64,000 nt of DNA, from the NCBI GenBank assembly GCA_007570785.1, contig ML664662.1, positions 154,995 through 218,994 on the forward strand, read 5' to 3'. Below the pieces are notes generated by a model that saw nothing but the letters and a program-made list of their open reading frames with translations, did not search any database and was not told the origin of the DNA. Position numbers and translations under genes: made by a program. Within the stretch, counting starts at the first letter, position 1. The number at the start of each line of letters is the position of its first letter. This document shows, piece after piece, positions 1 through 11,388 of this stretch. This DNA is from Antilocapra americana. Lineage: Eukaryota > Chordata > Mammalia > Artiodactyla > Antilocapridae.

Positions 1-232
1 AGTTAACTTCATGCCTTCATAATAATTATGATGAATTATTTTAGCCACATAGCCATGTATCTGAAAAATTACTTGGACCATTATTTTAGCCCTTTGTTAT
101 TGATGAAGATGAAATACTATTTTACTATCAGTTTTGACCTTTATATCCAATTGGGCTTGTTGTTTGTTTTTAATTTAGCTTCTTCACTTTTTTAAAGAGC
201 TATGTGTGTTCATTATCTTTCATCTTTTTTAG
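1..232 (+). other. CASK: 3' end of upstream CASK intron
   Basis: AT-rich intronic sequence ending in a T-rich tract and TTTTTTAG acceptor in front of the first exon seen. No repeat recognised. Confidence 0.85.
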
Positions 233-322
<90 letters not shown>

Positions 323-1406
323 TAAAGAAATCAGCAAAAAGCCAGACGGAGGCATTTGCTGATATTTTTATTCTGTTTCAGTGCCCATAAATATTATAAT
401 GGTGTTGGCTGTGGTTTTCTTACAGCCAAATTCTCAATGCCAAAAGTTACCATCATTTCAATAAGATTTGGGGTTTTTAAATCATGTAAGGTAATATTTA
501 AGTACAAATCCAAGCAATAAGTTATAATAAATGGAAGATGAATCACATTTTATATTTGTGTTGTCTTTAAAAATTCATAGCAGAGATATAATTACTTTAA
601 AAATAGGAACTTGCTATTATCCACTATTGTTGAATTTTAATCTAGGCCACATTTTCTCAACCTTAAATATTTTGACAGAAAACCTAAGTTTAGTTCAATG
701 AAAACAGCACAAAATTAGAATTGGAACTAGGATTGAACAACCATCACAAAGCAGTAAAAGTCCCCACAACCTTGGTCTACTAGAAAATATTTCCAGATCA
801 CTTTTCTCACTTTTTCTTTATTCTTCCTAGGACACCTTTCTCCCATTTACCATACTCCCTATCCTCCAACCCACTGGAAAAGAAAAAAAGCACTATTACT
901 TCATTTGGACAGCCCATTTGACTTTAAAAGGTTTTTGAGGTTTTTGAAAAAGACCCAGAATAAGATAATGGAATCTTTACAGCACTGGACAAAAATCTTA
1001 AGGGACAGCATTTCCCTCCTCCCTGCAACAGAGGAAACGATTATATTATGGTCTTAAAATTAACTCAGGTTTGACTTACTTTGATTACTATTTAAAAACT
1101 TAACCCTGTCCTCTAAGTGGTTGATTAGATAAAGTCCTCCTTAGCCATGTGACTCCTGCAAGATGTAAAACTTTTCTTCATAACTATTTTCAGATATGTC
1201 ATAAGTTGCAATAATATTCATTCACTAGTAGTCGACCCTTGAAATATGTTGTGAAAGATTGTCTTCAACTCTAGATTTATAAGAATGTTTTTATGAATTT
1301 TTGGAAAACTGTGTAAGCCACAATATTATCATACAAAGCTGAACTGGCCAACTTATTAGCCACTAGCCACATGTAACTGTTAAAATCTAAGTGAATTAAA
1401 ATGATT

Positions 1407-1617
1407 CTTTTTTAATATTTACTTATTTGGCTGCATCAGGTCTTAGTTGAAGCACACAGGCTTCTCTCTAGTTGTGGTGCATGGGCTCAGTAGTTGTGGT
1501 GTGCAGACTTAGTTGTCCCGCAGCATGTGGAATCTTAGTTACCTGATCAGGGATTGAACCTCCATCCCCTGAATTGGCAGGCAGATTCTTAACCACTGGA
1601 CCACCAGGGAAGTCCCC
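1407..1617 (-). mobile_element. CHR-type tRNA-derived SINE
   Basis: On the minus strand it reads as the ruminant/cetacean CHR SINE, starting GGGACTTCCCTGGTGGTCC (plus strand 'ccaccagggaagtccc' near 1600-1615). Imperfect flanking repeats are at 1394-1406 and 1624-1636. Confidence 0.8.
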
Positions 1618-1636
1618 TAAATTAGTTAAAATCATT

Positions 1637-1947
1637 AATTTGTTCAGTCTTGTCTGATTCTTTGTGACCCCATGCCAGGCTTCCCCTGTCCTTCACTATC
1701 TCCCAGAGTTTGCTCAAACTCATGTCCACTGAGTTGGTGATGCCATCCAACCATCTCATCCTCTGTCGTCCCCTTCTCCTCCTGCCCTCAATCTTTCCCA
1801 GCATCAGCGTCTTTTCCAGTGAGGCAGCTCTTCACATCAGGTGGCCAAAGTATTAGAGTTTCAGCTTCAGCATCAGTCCTTCCAATGAATACTCAGGGTT
1901 GATTTCCTTTAGATTGACTGGTTTGATCTCCTTGGTGTCTAAGGGAG
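1637..1947 (-). mobile_element. BovB LINE 3' end
   Basis: Matches on the minus strand the last 300 bp of the larger BovB copy at 58175-60259: the same 'ggtgatgccatccaaccat' and 'ggccaaagtatt' text. A short frame of the BovB C-terminus ([17 protein letters not shown]) is readable. 5'-truncated. Confidence 0.85.
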
Positions 1948-3204
1948 ATTATTAATCATTAAATTATTTAAATTATTAATAAATAAAAGTAAAAGGTCGA
2001 TTCCTCAGTCACACTAGAACATTCCAAGCATTCAATAACGATATGTGGCTAGTGGTGCTGCATCAGATAATGCAAATAGAGCCTGTTTCCATCACTGTAG
2101 AAAGTTCTACCAGAGAGTGCAACTGTAGAGTAAGGGCAGTTCTAACATGTCACTGATGGTGTTGATTATTCCCAGTTAGCCTTTCTCCTAGTTGATTTTG
2201 CAGTCAGGAGGTTCAAACTGGCTCTTCTCTATTTACTTTAAAAATCCTTTGCAGAAAAATAATTATTGATTATCTGCCATTATTGAGATGGTACCCAAAG
2301 AAGTTTCCCAAGACTCTGGGGTTTTGTTTGTTTGTTTGCCTTACTATACACCTGAAGTATAGTAGTAGTGTAGGCTACAAAAGAAAAAAAATCTTAGCCA
2401 AAGTGAAATTTGGTCAGCCATTTTTTAAATTAGTTTCTTTCCCAAAGAAGCTATTAACTGTACCTCTGTCTCAAGCCTTTCCTGAAGTCTTTTTAACTCT
2501 GATGTTGCTTTGGCCTATGTGACATTACCCTATCTGAGACCGAACCTCTCACTGCCCAAGTACAAGCCTTTTACCACAGGGCTCAGGCTTGCCTCATCAC
2601 GAGAAATACATGCTGTATTTCTCCCAGTGCCACAGAATCAGACTTGGGCCTAAAATAGCCAAAGTGGTGACTAAGATTCATTTGGACGGGAGCAAGCTGT
2701 CACAGCAGAGAGGGGTCATGTGAATTTACCACATCCCTTTGCAGGCCTATTTAAAAATTTAAGACCTACCAAACAACCTAGAATTAGGAACATCAGCAAG
2801 CTTGTCATTGAGGTTTTTTTCAGCTTCTGGTAAAGCTGTATCCCATTCAGTGATTCAGTCACCCTGGTTAAAGCTGGTTATACCTACTGTCCTCAAAAAA
2901 CTCATTCTCATTCTGCCACTTCTAGGAGCTTCTAGAGCAAAGATTGCAACTTTCCTGGCTTTCAGAGCCCACCACCCAACTTATTTTCACAAGCGAACAG
3001 CTAGGTACCCATCCTTCTACTCAGACACTGTTTTTAAGCTCATCAAATGGTGGAAACAACCTAATTATTATGATTCCCTTTGAAGTGATTAAAAGGGAAG
3101 TTCACAGAAAGCAGTAGAAAATTGATTTTGTAACTAAGTCAGAGGTAGGAAATTTTGTAGCAAGAAGAAAAAGAAGTACAGCATTCAGAGAAAGAATGGC
3201 CTCT

Positions 3205-3425
3205 TGAGCTACATTGCCTGAGGTGAATCCTGACTCTGACACTAGCTGTGTATTTCAATTCTCGGTGCCTCAGTTTCCTTATCTATAAAATGGGGATGAC
3301 ACTGATAATAGCTAACTCATAGGGTTTTAAGGATTTAATGAATTAATATATTATAGCAGTTAGAATAGTATCTATCAGTCATAAGTGCTCCATAGATGCC
3401 ATTTTCTATTAATATTGTTATTGTT
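3205..3425 (+). repeat. MIR SINE
   Basis: Core text 'gtgcctcagtttccttatc' followed by 'aaaatggggatgac' and a tail ending 'ataagtgctccatag' is typical of MIR in this orientation. Diverged, with no target-site duplication visible. Confidence 0.8.
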
Positions 3426-4675
3426 TCATTATTATTTTAGGATTTATTTATATGCTTGATTTGATCTCTATTTACAAACAGCTGTAATTCCTAAATAGAA
3501 TAGACTGCTTAATGGGTACAGACTACTTAATGGGTTTGGGATGAAACAGGAATGGTCATCCCATTGTGGCTGTACTAGTTAGCACTGAATTGTAAACTTT
3601 AAAAGGGTTAGTTTTATGTTGTATGAATTTCACATAACCTACTTTTTTTAGTACCATGTGGCAAGTATTCTTCTTAAATACTGGTTATCACATTTGCACA
3701 CTTGAGATATGTGACACATTCTCATACCAACAGTAACTCACTGCACCACTCAACTCATCCAAGACACTAATCATCCGCCCCTCAGCCCCAGGCATGCAAG
3801 AGATTGGAGGGGCATGCGTTTTTTTGAAAAAGCTTCATGGGTAATTCTGATAAGTTTACCTTATTGAGAGTCATTACTCTGAAGCACAAACTTATAATGG
3901 GTCTACAAAATTCCATCATATGTACACATCATAATTTATTAACCAGCTATTGGACATAGGCATTACTTCCAGTTTTCCATGGCCATAAATACTATTGCAT
4001 TGGCTCTACTTTTATTACTAAATCTTTGTACACCTCTGATTATATTGTTAGGGTAAGTTTGCTACTGAAATTGTTGGCATCAGAATGTATACGTGTATTT
4101 AATAGGATATTTGATCTCTATAAGTAATTCACCTTCCAAACTGCTTATGCCTGTTTGAATAAATTCTAATGTATTTTTGGTAGTGAGTTTATTATATTTG
4201 CAATTAAACCTTTTTCCCATTCTGAAATTTTTATGGAACTGTTTTATGCCAGAATGTAAAACATTATTCATTTTACTCTGCTGAAATTTCAAGACTATCT
4301 CTCATTATTGGTTATAATAATGTCAATACTCAGCAATCATACATTGTTCCTTTCTACATTTATACATTCATTTTGGCATTTAACCTGTTCAGCAGCCTAC
4401 AGGACACAACAAATCCCTGATGAGAAGATTGTCTGAACAGTTATAAAGCATTAACATCATTTTCAGACTATCGTTTGAACTGTAGATTTTAAATGTTTAT
4501 AGAACCCTGCATGTGATTTGAATTATCACCCATTTCTTTTTAATTTTCCTTTCCTTCATTATTTTATTTTACATCTGTGAATGATAATGGAAAAACTCTT
4601 TTCCCCATTTTGGTTATCAGACATTTCATATGTTGAATTTTTCCCTCCTTTTATTTCATACCAACTTCTAGAATC

Positions 4676-4770
4676 TTTTTTTTTTGGAGTATAGTTGATT
4701 TACAAGTTGTGTTTCTACTGTACAGCAAAGTGAGTCATGTGTACATACACACATATCCCTTCTTTTTTGG
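4676..4770 (-). mobile_element. L1 3' end fragment
   Basis: 'ttggagtatagttgatttac' followed by 'ctactgtacagcaaagtga' is the minus-strand 3' region of artiodactyl L1. The same text occurs, complementary, near 55438 and, same sense, at 10930. Confidence 0.7.
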
Positions 4771-5489
4771 ACTTCCTTCCCATTTAGAACACCACAGCTG
4801 AGCTCTATTAAACTGAGCTTACTACTTCAGTTTTTTAAAATCCTCTAGAAGCAATACTTCTTATATAAACTACATAGTCCTGAGCACGGGACTAGATATG
4901 AGGATTGAATTTTCTCAGACTGACTATTAGGAAACATGGGACAAACTGTATGCTCCAGGCTGTCTGAAAAAATCTGTGCTCTATGAGTATGTGTCTCTTA
5001 AGGAGGCATTCCTGTCCTCTAACCCTGGGTGCCATTTACATAAAGGAGTTACTGTGCAAGGGGGCGGGGGGCGCGAAAGGGTTGTGGGTGCCTGAGCTTG
5101 TCTATCTAGGGAAGAGGCTCAGGAGGGAATCTGTTCTAGAAACCATCCTCTTTGGTTCATGAGTTAGAAAGCAAATTTCCCTATAGTGAAGTATGTCAAA
5201 GATATTCTGTACAAATAAAAGTAATATCCTGTATTTGGGTAAGTTTATTGCAATCAATTCAGGAAATGGTGAGCTGCATCCACATAATTCAGTTTAGAGG
5301 TTAAAACCATTTATTCCTTGTAAATACAGAAAGGGAGGGAGATTTCTGATAACTTCCTATAATTTTCCTTTATTGATTTTGCAAATTACAAAAATATAGC
5401 CTGTGTTACTTCTCTGACTTACCAGTTGGTCTCTTGGGGTCCTGTACTTTGCAGAACTAGAAAAAAATTGTTGAGGAATGCTGTTTTCC

Positions 5490-5705
5490 AGTACTCACTA
5501 TCTAGTGCATTAGCCACTAGGCATATGTAGCTACTGATACTTTCATTTTAACTAATAAATAAAATTTTAAATTTGATTTCTCAGTTGCACTAGCCACATT
5601 TCAGTTGCTCAGTACCACATGAGGCTGGTGGCTACAGTTTGGGGTGGTACAGGCGTAGGACTTTTCCATCATCATGGAAAGTTCTGTTGTACAGCACTAC
5701 TACCT
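5490..5705 (+). repeat. MER5A-like hAT transposon fossil
   Basis: Contains 'cactagccacatttcagttg', then 'aggctggtggctaca', then 'tccatcatcatggaaagttc', the typical MER5A order. Non-autonomous, with no transposase. Confidence 0.75.
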
Positions 5706-5783
5706 GCCAGAGTTCAGAGACCCCTAAGCAGCATCTTTGAGAGGTCAGCAGGGAAGCTCGAATTAGCTGCCTTTTGTCAATCT

Positions 5784-5962
5784 GAGCTATCCCTGGTGGC
5801 TCAGATGGTAAAGCATCTGCCTGCAAGGAAGATCCTCTGAAGAAGGAAATGGCAGCCCACTCCAGTACTCTTGCCTGGAAAATTCGATGGACGGAGAAGC
5901 CTGGTAGGCTACAGTCCATGGGATCGCAAAGAGTCGCATACAACTGAGTGACTTCACTTTCA
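5784..5962 (+). mobile_element. Bov-tA SINE
   Basis: tRNA-derived head ('ctggtggctcagatggtaaa') followed by a Bov-A body ('ggcagcccactccagtac') and an end ('gtcgcatacaactgagtga'). Perfect 13-bp target-site duplication at 5771-5783 and 5963-5975. The head lacks part of the B-box region. Confidence 0.93.
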
Positions 5963-6397
5963 CTTTTGTCAATCTTCTCCTTTCTGTCAATTCAACAAGA
6001 GCTTACTTAAGGATTTATCAAGGACCTTTGTGCCCTAATGAAAACCAGTGCTTATACCCACAGTCCTCTCACACCAGAAAGAACAGCACATGAGCACAAA
6101 GATGGTGGGCTCCAGCCACTCAGAGCAGTAAATCTGGTATCCAAAGGGCACCTTCAATTCTGAAAACTGTTATTCTGGTATGAACAGTTACATAAATAAT
6201 AACTGACATGAGTTTGATCTTCCTATATTTTGCAAAGTAATTCTATGAATTTCTGATTCTGACATGTAGAATTTATTACTTCCAAAGTTAGTCTGGCTTT
6301 TGAAAGTTATTATAGACATTAAAAGATCATCTTTATAAAATACTTTTACACAGACCCAAAAGGATTCCTCAGTTATTTATTCCATGCAATTGCTCTT

Positions 6398-6621
6398 GTG
6401 CTATGCTAAGTCACTTGAGTCATGACCAACTCTTTGCAATGCTATGGAGCATAGCCCGCCAGGCTCCTCTGCCCATGGGATTCTCCAGGCAAAAATACTG
6501 GAGTGAGTTGTCATGTCCTTCTCCAGGGGATCTTCCCAACCCAGGGATCGAACCTGCATCTCTTAAGTCTCCTGAATTGGCAGACAGGTACTCTACCACT
6601 AGCACCACCTGGGAAGCCCCA
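6398..6621 (-). mobile_element. Bov-tA SINE
   Basis: Minus-strand copy: plus-strand text ends with 'cacctgggaagcccc', the complement of the SINE head. Perfect 11-bp target-site duplication at 6387-6397 and 6622-6632. Confidence 0.93.
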
Positions 6622-7863
6622 CAATTGCTCTTAAATATAGCCATACTGACTATACCAACAAGTCTCATTTTTAATCTTCAGAGATGATAGCACAACCTCC
6701 TTTAATCACGTGTCCTGACCTACTTATGAAATTCTAGGTTTTAGAGTTGTGTTCAGACTGTGCTTAAGTATCAAATACATGTAGGCTAAGCTGACTAAAC
6801 TGAATGATAACTTTGGTTGTAACTGCATGGAGAGAGAGATGGGAGGTTCTGATTTAATCAATGGTCTTACCTCATTATCATCTAGGACCTAAGTCTTAAA
6901 TGGAGTCAACCTCAGTCCTTTAACATTTCTGCCTTGAAGTGATTTTTGTAGCCTTTTGGTCATCTCTTTTCAGCTTCAACCTCTCCAGATTCTTCACCAT
7001 TTTTAAGGTTTTGAGTTCAGTATTCTGAATCCTAGTAAGATGATCCTCTCTCAAATTCTTATGTCACACTTTTATTTGTATGTCCCTGTGATGCCTTTTG
7101 CCCCCTCAGTATATCAGAAAATGATTAGATGTGTCCTCACCACTTGGGTACAAAGACAGTGAGTTATTCTATATCTCATGCTTGTGTGTTTTGTATTTAG
7201 ACTTGTAAAAATATACCTCCCTGCCCTCATCCCTATCAAACTTGATGGTGTTTTTCTCTGAGCTCAGTTATGGATCACCAAAAGGGGGGTATTGGCTTTT
7301 GACATTGTCTTTAAGTCAGTAATTCATCCATATTCACCTCTCCTGTTCCCTACTCAATAACTTTGTTGCTTCCTTAAGTGTGTACAGTAGTTTAATTTAG
7401 CAGAAGTCTGAGCTAGCCATTTTTTTGTTTGCTTCTCACTTCCTTAAATGAGACACAGAATCTACTAGTGGGGAGCATTCCATTTTCATGTTTGACATAT
7501 TAACTACAAATATGATTGTGCTTAATTACTTGTACTTCTCTTTTTCTTTGAATTTAGAATCTTCCTTCTCGTTTCTAGGTTAATTTGCCTAGTAGAAAAT
7601 TACATCTTTAATATTAGTTATCAGATTGTGAATGGTCTTAAGTCAAAATTGTTATGTTTTACTCAAAGCTTATGGGAGTATATCTTCTAAAATAGATAGA
7701 AAAGCTTCTTTATCAAGGATTGAATAAAAGTGGGAAGGTTGAAGAACTACTTGTAGAAGATCTGGTTTTATGTTGTTATACCCACAGGCTCTTCAATAGC
7801 AACAGCATAGTCGGGAAGTTGACGATACACAATCTGGGAACTAAAGCACTCACATAAGAGTTC

Positions 7864-7991
7864 TTTGTTGTTGTTCCGTCACTCAGTTATGTCCGACTCT
7901 CTGCAGCACTGCAGCATCAGGCCTCCCTGTCCCTGACTGTCTCCTGGAGTTTGCCCAGGTTCATGTCCATTGAGTCAGTGACGCTATCCAT
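7864..7991 (-). mobile_element. BovB LINE 3' end, short
   Basis: 'ttgttgttccgtcactcagt' to 'tgagtcagtgacgctatcca' matches the last about 130 bp of BovB in reverse. Heavily 5'-truncated. Confidence 0.75.
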
Positions 7992-8094
7992 AAGATGCTT
8001 ATCCATATAAACTCTATGCTTTCATAAATTAATGCATCTATCTTTCTATTTTTATATATAAAGTTGAACTGGACCACAGAGATGGAAATTCATG

Positions 8095-8222
8095 TACATA
8101 TTGTCTATAGCTGCTTTCACACTGAATGGCAGAGTTGAATAGTTGCAGCAGAGAACATATGCCCTGCAAGCCTAAAATAGTCACTGTCTAGCCCTTTACA
8201 GGAAAGTATTTTTGACCCCTGT
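8095..8222 (+). repeat. hAT-type DNA transposon fossil
   Basis: 'atagctgctttcacactg' followed by 'cagagttgaatagttg' and closing with 'tatttttgacccctg' is the typical end of a small mammalian hAT MER element. The same family appears at 35950-36170. Confidence 0.6.
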
Positions 8223-8229
8223 AATAGTA

Positions 8230-8400
8230 AAAACCCTTGAACTGGGGAGAGTAGTCAGAAGACCTCAATTCTTTCTACTCCTGATCTGTCTTTTTAAGTT
8301 GGCAGCAACCTTAACCAGTTAGCCCCTCTGGACCTGTTTCCTCATCTGCTAAATGTGTTTTTAGAATGAATCATCTTTACAGTTGACTCTCAAACTCTAA
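8230..8400 (+). repeat. MIR SINE fragment
   Basis: 'ctctggacctgtttcctcat' followed by 'ctgctaaatg' is the MIR core in this orientation. Diverged. Confidence 0.55.
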
Positions 8401-9128
8401 TAAAATTCTATAAATCCATAATCTGTTTTAGACCCATTTTGCATCGAACTTTTGAGCCCACATGCAATCACTGTGTTTAGAGAGCTAAATAAACAAAACT
8501 GCTAACCATAAGACAGATAAATTAGGAACTTGCTACTATTGTTTCAAAAGAATTTACCTCTCAGGGCTCTTTTAAATAGTGCTTTCCTAGTAAAAGTATT
8601 TCTAGACTTTGGCTACAGTGGTATTTAATAGCTAGAACAGGCCTTAAAACATAAAACTAATGTAGTAAGAAACTCAGTGGAACTTTATTTGGAAATAAAA
8701 ATAAAGCATCTCAAAAATTTTAATTTCATTGTGTGAGAAACATGTGGTATGATCTATAAAAATTCCATTTTCACCCAGCTTTTAGAGAACATATACAATA
8801 TATAAAATGGAATAAGCTTCTACTACAGAAAGAAGAACTCAACATTCAGTACAATTATTTTCATAAAACTCTGCATGAGACACTCTCAGGTATTAACCCT
8901 GGACTTTTGGAAATCTGAAAGTTGCCTGGAATGGTATCATCATTAAGATCACTTCTCTATTTTTTGCTCTTCCCTCTTTTGTCTCTCTTTTTCAATTTAT
9001 ATTTGTAGAAAGAAACCTTATATAACCACCCTCCTAAAAATGAACCTTGTAGGAATGTGTTTCTATTAATAATGTTATTAAAATTACTACTGATTATTAA
9101 TAATTTTATTCTGCATTATTGTGATTAT

Positions 9129-9351
9129 TGAGGCTTCCCAGATGGAGCTAGCTAGTGGTAAAGAATCTGCCTGCTAGTGCAGGAGAAAAGGAGATGCTGG
9201 TTAGATCCTTGGGTCAGCAAGATTCCCTGGAGAAGGAAATGGCAACCCACTCCAGTGTTCTTGCCTGGAAAATCCCGTGGACAGAGGAGTCTGATGAACT
9301 ACAGTCCATGGAGTTGCAAAGAGTCAGACAGGACTGAGCACACACTCATAG
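9129..9351 (+). mobile_element. Bov-tA SINE
   Basis: Head 'ggcttcccagatgg', Bov-A body and end 'gagtcagacaggactgag'. Perfect 11-bp target-site duplication at 9118-9128 and 9352-9362. Confidence 0.92.
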
Positions 9352-9604
9352 ATTGTGATTATCAATGATATTTAATGAATCCCTGCATTCACAAAAGAGT
9401 CATCATTTTCCAAAAAAATCTAAGAGTTCAGTATTTAAAATTTAGACTTAGGCTACTTTACACTTAGACTACAATGGTGATGTGATACTCAGGCTACCTA
9501 AGTGAGCAATTCTACCTAGAGCAGCAAAGGCTCTGCTCAGGTTCTAGCTACATATTAGTAGTTGTATAAGTCATTAAGTCATATCTGACTGTTTATTTAG
9601 CTCT

Positions 9605-9845
9605 CTAAATGCAGTAATAATTTGCACTTACAAAATGCTTTATGGTTCACAAAGCACTTTCATAAACATTATGACTTTTGACAGTCATGTAAGGTAAGCT
9701 ACATCACTTTTAATATCCTTACTGTATGAGAAAACTTCAAGAGGTTAAATGATTAACTCAAGTAAGGTCATGCAGATGGAAAGTGGCAGCACCCAAGAAC
9801 ACACCTGGATATTCTGACCTACGCCTAACACTCACGTGATTGAAC
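9605..9845 (-). repeat. MIR SINE, reverse orientation
   Basis: 'cacaaagcactttcataaac' to 'gaggttaaatgattaactca' and 'agatggaaagtggcagcac' follow the MIR consensus order on the minus strand. Confidence 0.7.
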
Positions 9846-10133
9846 ACTTACAAATATTATCATTCTTGTTATTGAAACAATAATTCCCAACAGTTTTCTA
9901 CCCAGTAGTCTTAAGAGATGTCATAGACTCAGTATGACAGTGATTCTTAGCTAGGAATCAAGGAATCAAAGGTGGTGTCATGTGCTTTAAAATAGTCAAG
10001 ATATAGTTGATTCTGCTGGGTAACCTAATTGAGAATTACTATACAAGAGTAATGCATAGTCATTATTAGTATCAAAAAGAAAGGGAAAAAAGATGTTATA
10101 AAAAGAAAAATGACTTCATTCTTACTATCCAAG

Positions 10134-10254
10134 TTGGGAGGGGGGAGGGAGGGGGGTTCTGGAGGGGGACCATGTGTGAACCCATGGCGGTTTCATGTCA
10201 TTGTATGGCAAAACCAACACAATAAAGAAAATTTCAAAAATATATATATATATA
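10134..10254 (+). mobile_element. Very short young L1 3' tail with a 37-bp direct repeat
   Basis: Only the last about 120 bp of a bovine L1 is present: a G-rich run, 'ttctggagggggaccatgtg', 'catgtcattgtatggcaaaa' and a (TA)n tail. It is bracketed by an identical direct repeat of 37 bp at 10097-10133 and 10255-10291. The first few bases of the repeat overlap the (TA)n tail, but at least 30 bp are unambiguous. Confidence 0.88.
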
Positions 10255-10655
10255 TATAAAAAGAAAAATGACTTCATTCTTACTATCCAAGAATAATTAA
10301 TACTATTAACATTTTAATATATATTCAGTCTTTTATATCTTGATTAACTTTTTTCAAAAATAAGATCATACTATAGATTTTCAAAAACTTGTTTTGTGTA
10401 ATTCATCACAAGCACCTTATCAGTTCATTTAACACTCTTCTGCTACATCATTTTATAGTGACTGCAGAATATTTCATTGTCTAGTACATGCTTAAGTTCA
10501 AGATGTAAATGGTTTCATAAACTTCTGCAGTCCCTGACAGTGTTATTCTGGTATATGTGTATGTGCTTTATCTAAAGGAATTTAAAATTATTTTAAGCCA
10601 CCTCTTTTCCAGCTATCATTTCCTATATATTTGATCTCCTGAATAATTCTTAAAT

Positions 10656-10867
10656 GGGCTTCCCTGGTGGCTCAGACAGTAGTCTGCCTGCAGTGTGGGA
10701 GACCCGAATTCAATCCCTGGGTTGGGAATATCCTATGGAGAAGGAAATGGCAACCCACTCCAGTATTCTTGCCTGGAAAATCCCTTGGACATAGGAGCCT
10801 GGCAGGCTATAGTCCATAGGGCCACAAAGAGTTGGACACACCTGAGCAAACATGTCCATCTATGTCC
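10656..10867 (+). mobile_element. Bov-tA SINE
   Basis: Starts GGGCTTCCCTGGTGGCTCAG and ends near 'ggacacacctgagcaaac'. Perfect 13-bp target-site duplication at 10643-10655 and 10868-10880. Confidence 0.93.
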
Positions 10868-10904
10868 ATAATTCTTAAATAACCACTTGGTAATTAACTT
10901 TTTT

Positions 10905-11090
10905 GTATTTATGTATTTTTATCAATGCTTTTATTGAAGTATAGTTGATTTACAATGTTGTATTAATTTCTACTGTACAACAAAGTAATTCATTCTTTTT
11001 TATATTTTTCTTCAATTATGATTTATCATAGGATATTGAATGTAATTCTCTGTGCTATACAATAAGGCTTTGTTGTTTACTGTATTTCTT
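10905..11090 (-). mobile_element. L1 3' region
   Basis: 'ttttattgaagtatagttga', then 'tctactgtacaacaaagta', then 'ctgtgctatacaataagg' is the minus-strand 3' region of artiodactyl L1. Confidence 0.75.
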
Positions 11091-11109
11091 TTAATAATAT
11101 ATATTTTCA

Positions 11110-11238
11110 GGAATTTCCTGGCAGTCCATTGGTTAAGATTTCATGCTTTCATTGTTGAGGGCCCAGGTTCAATCCCTGGTCAGGGAATTAAGATCCCACA
11201 AACCTCATGGCACAGCCAAAAACAAAAGAAAGATTTTA
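11110..11238 (+). mobile_element. CHR-type SINE next to a CASK acceptor
   Basis: 'gaatttcctggcagtccatt', then 'gttcaatccctggtcaggga', ending in an A-rich tail. It stops about 45 bp before the next exon, so the sequence usually occupied by branch point and upstream intron context is partly SINE-derived. Confidence 0.82.
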
Positions 11239-11283
11239 AATATATATATATTAATATCTGTTTTTTTCATCTCTTTGCTTTAG

Positions 11284-11388
<105 letters not shown>

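Larger units (their letters stand above)
1320..2130 (+). mobile_element. MER5A-like hAT transposon fossil, split by two later insertions
   Basis: The left part (about 1320-1404) has the typical 'gccactagccacatgta' text. The right part (about 1948-2130) has the family's closing 'tccatcactgtagaaag' text. Between them sit a CHR SINE and a BovB 3' end. A more intact relative lies at 5490-5705, so the break is visible by comparison. Confidence 0.7.

Noticed and set aside
5784..5850. tRNA-like A/B-box sequences at the start of many repeats
   Set aside because: These are the tRNA-derived heads of Bov-tA and CHR SINEs and lack an intact cloverleaf; they are not tRNA genes.
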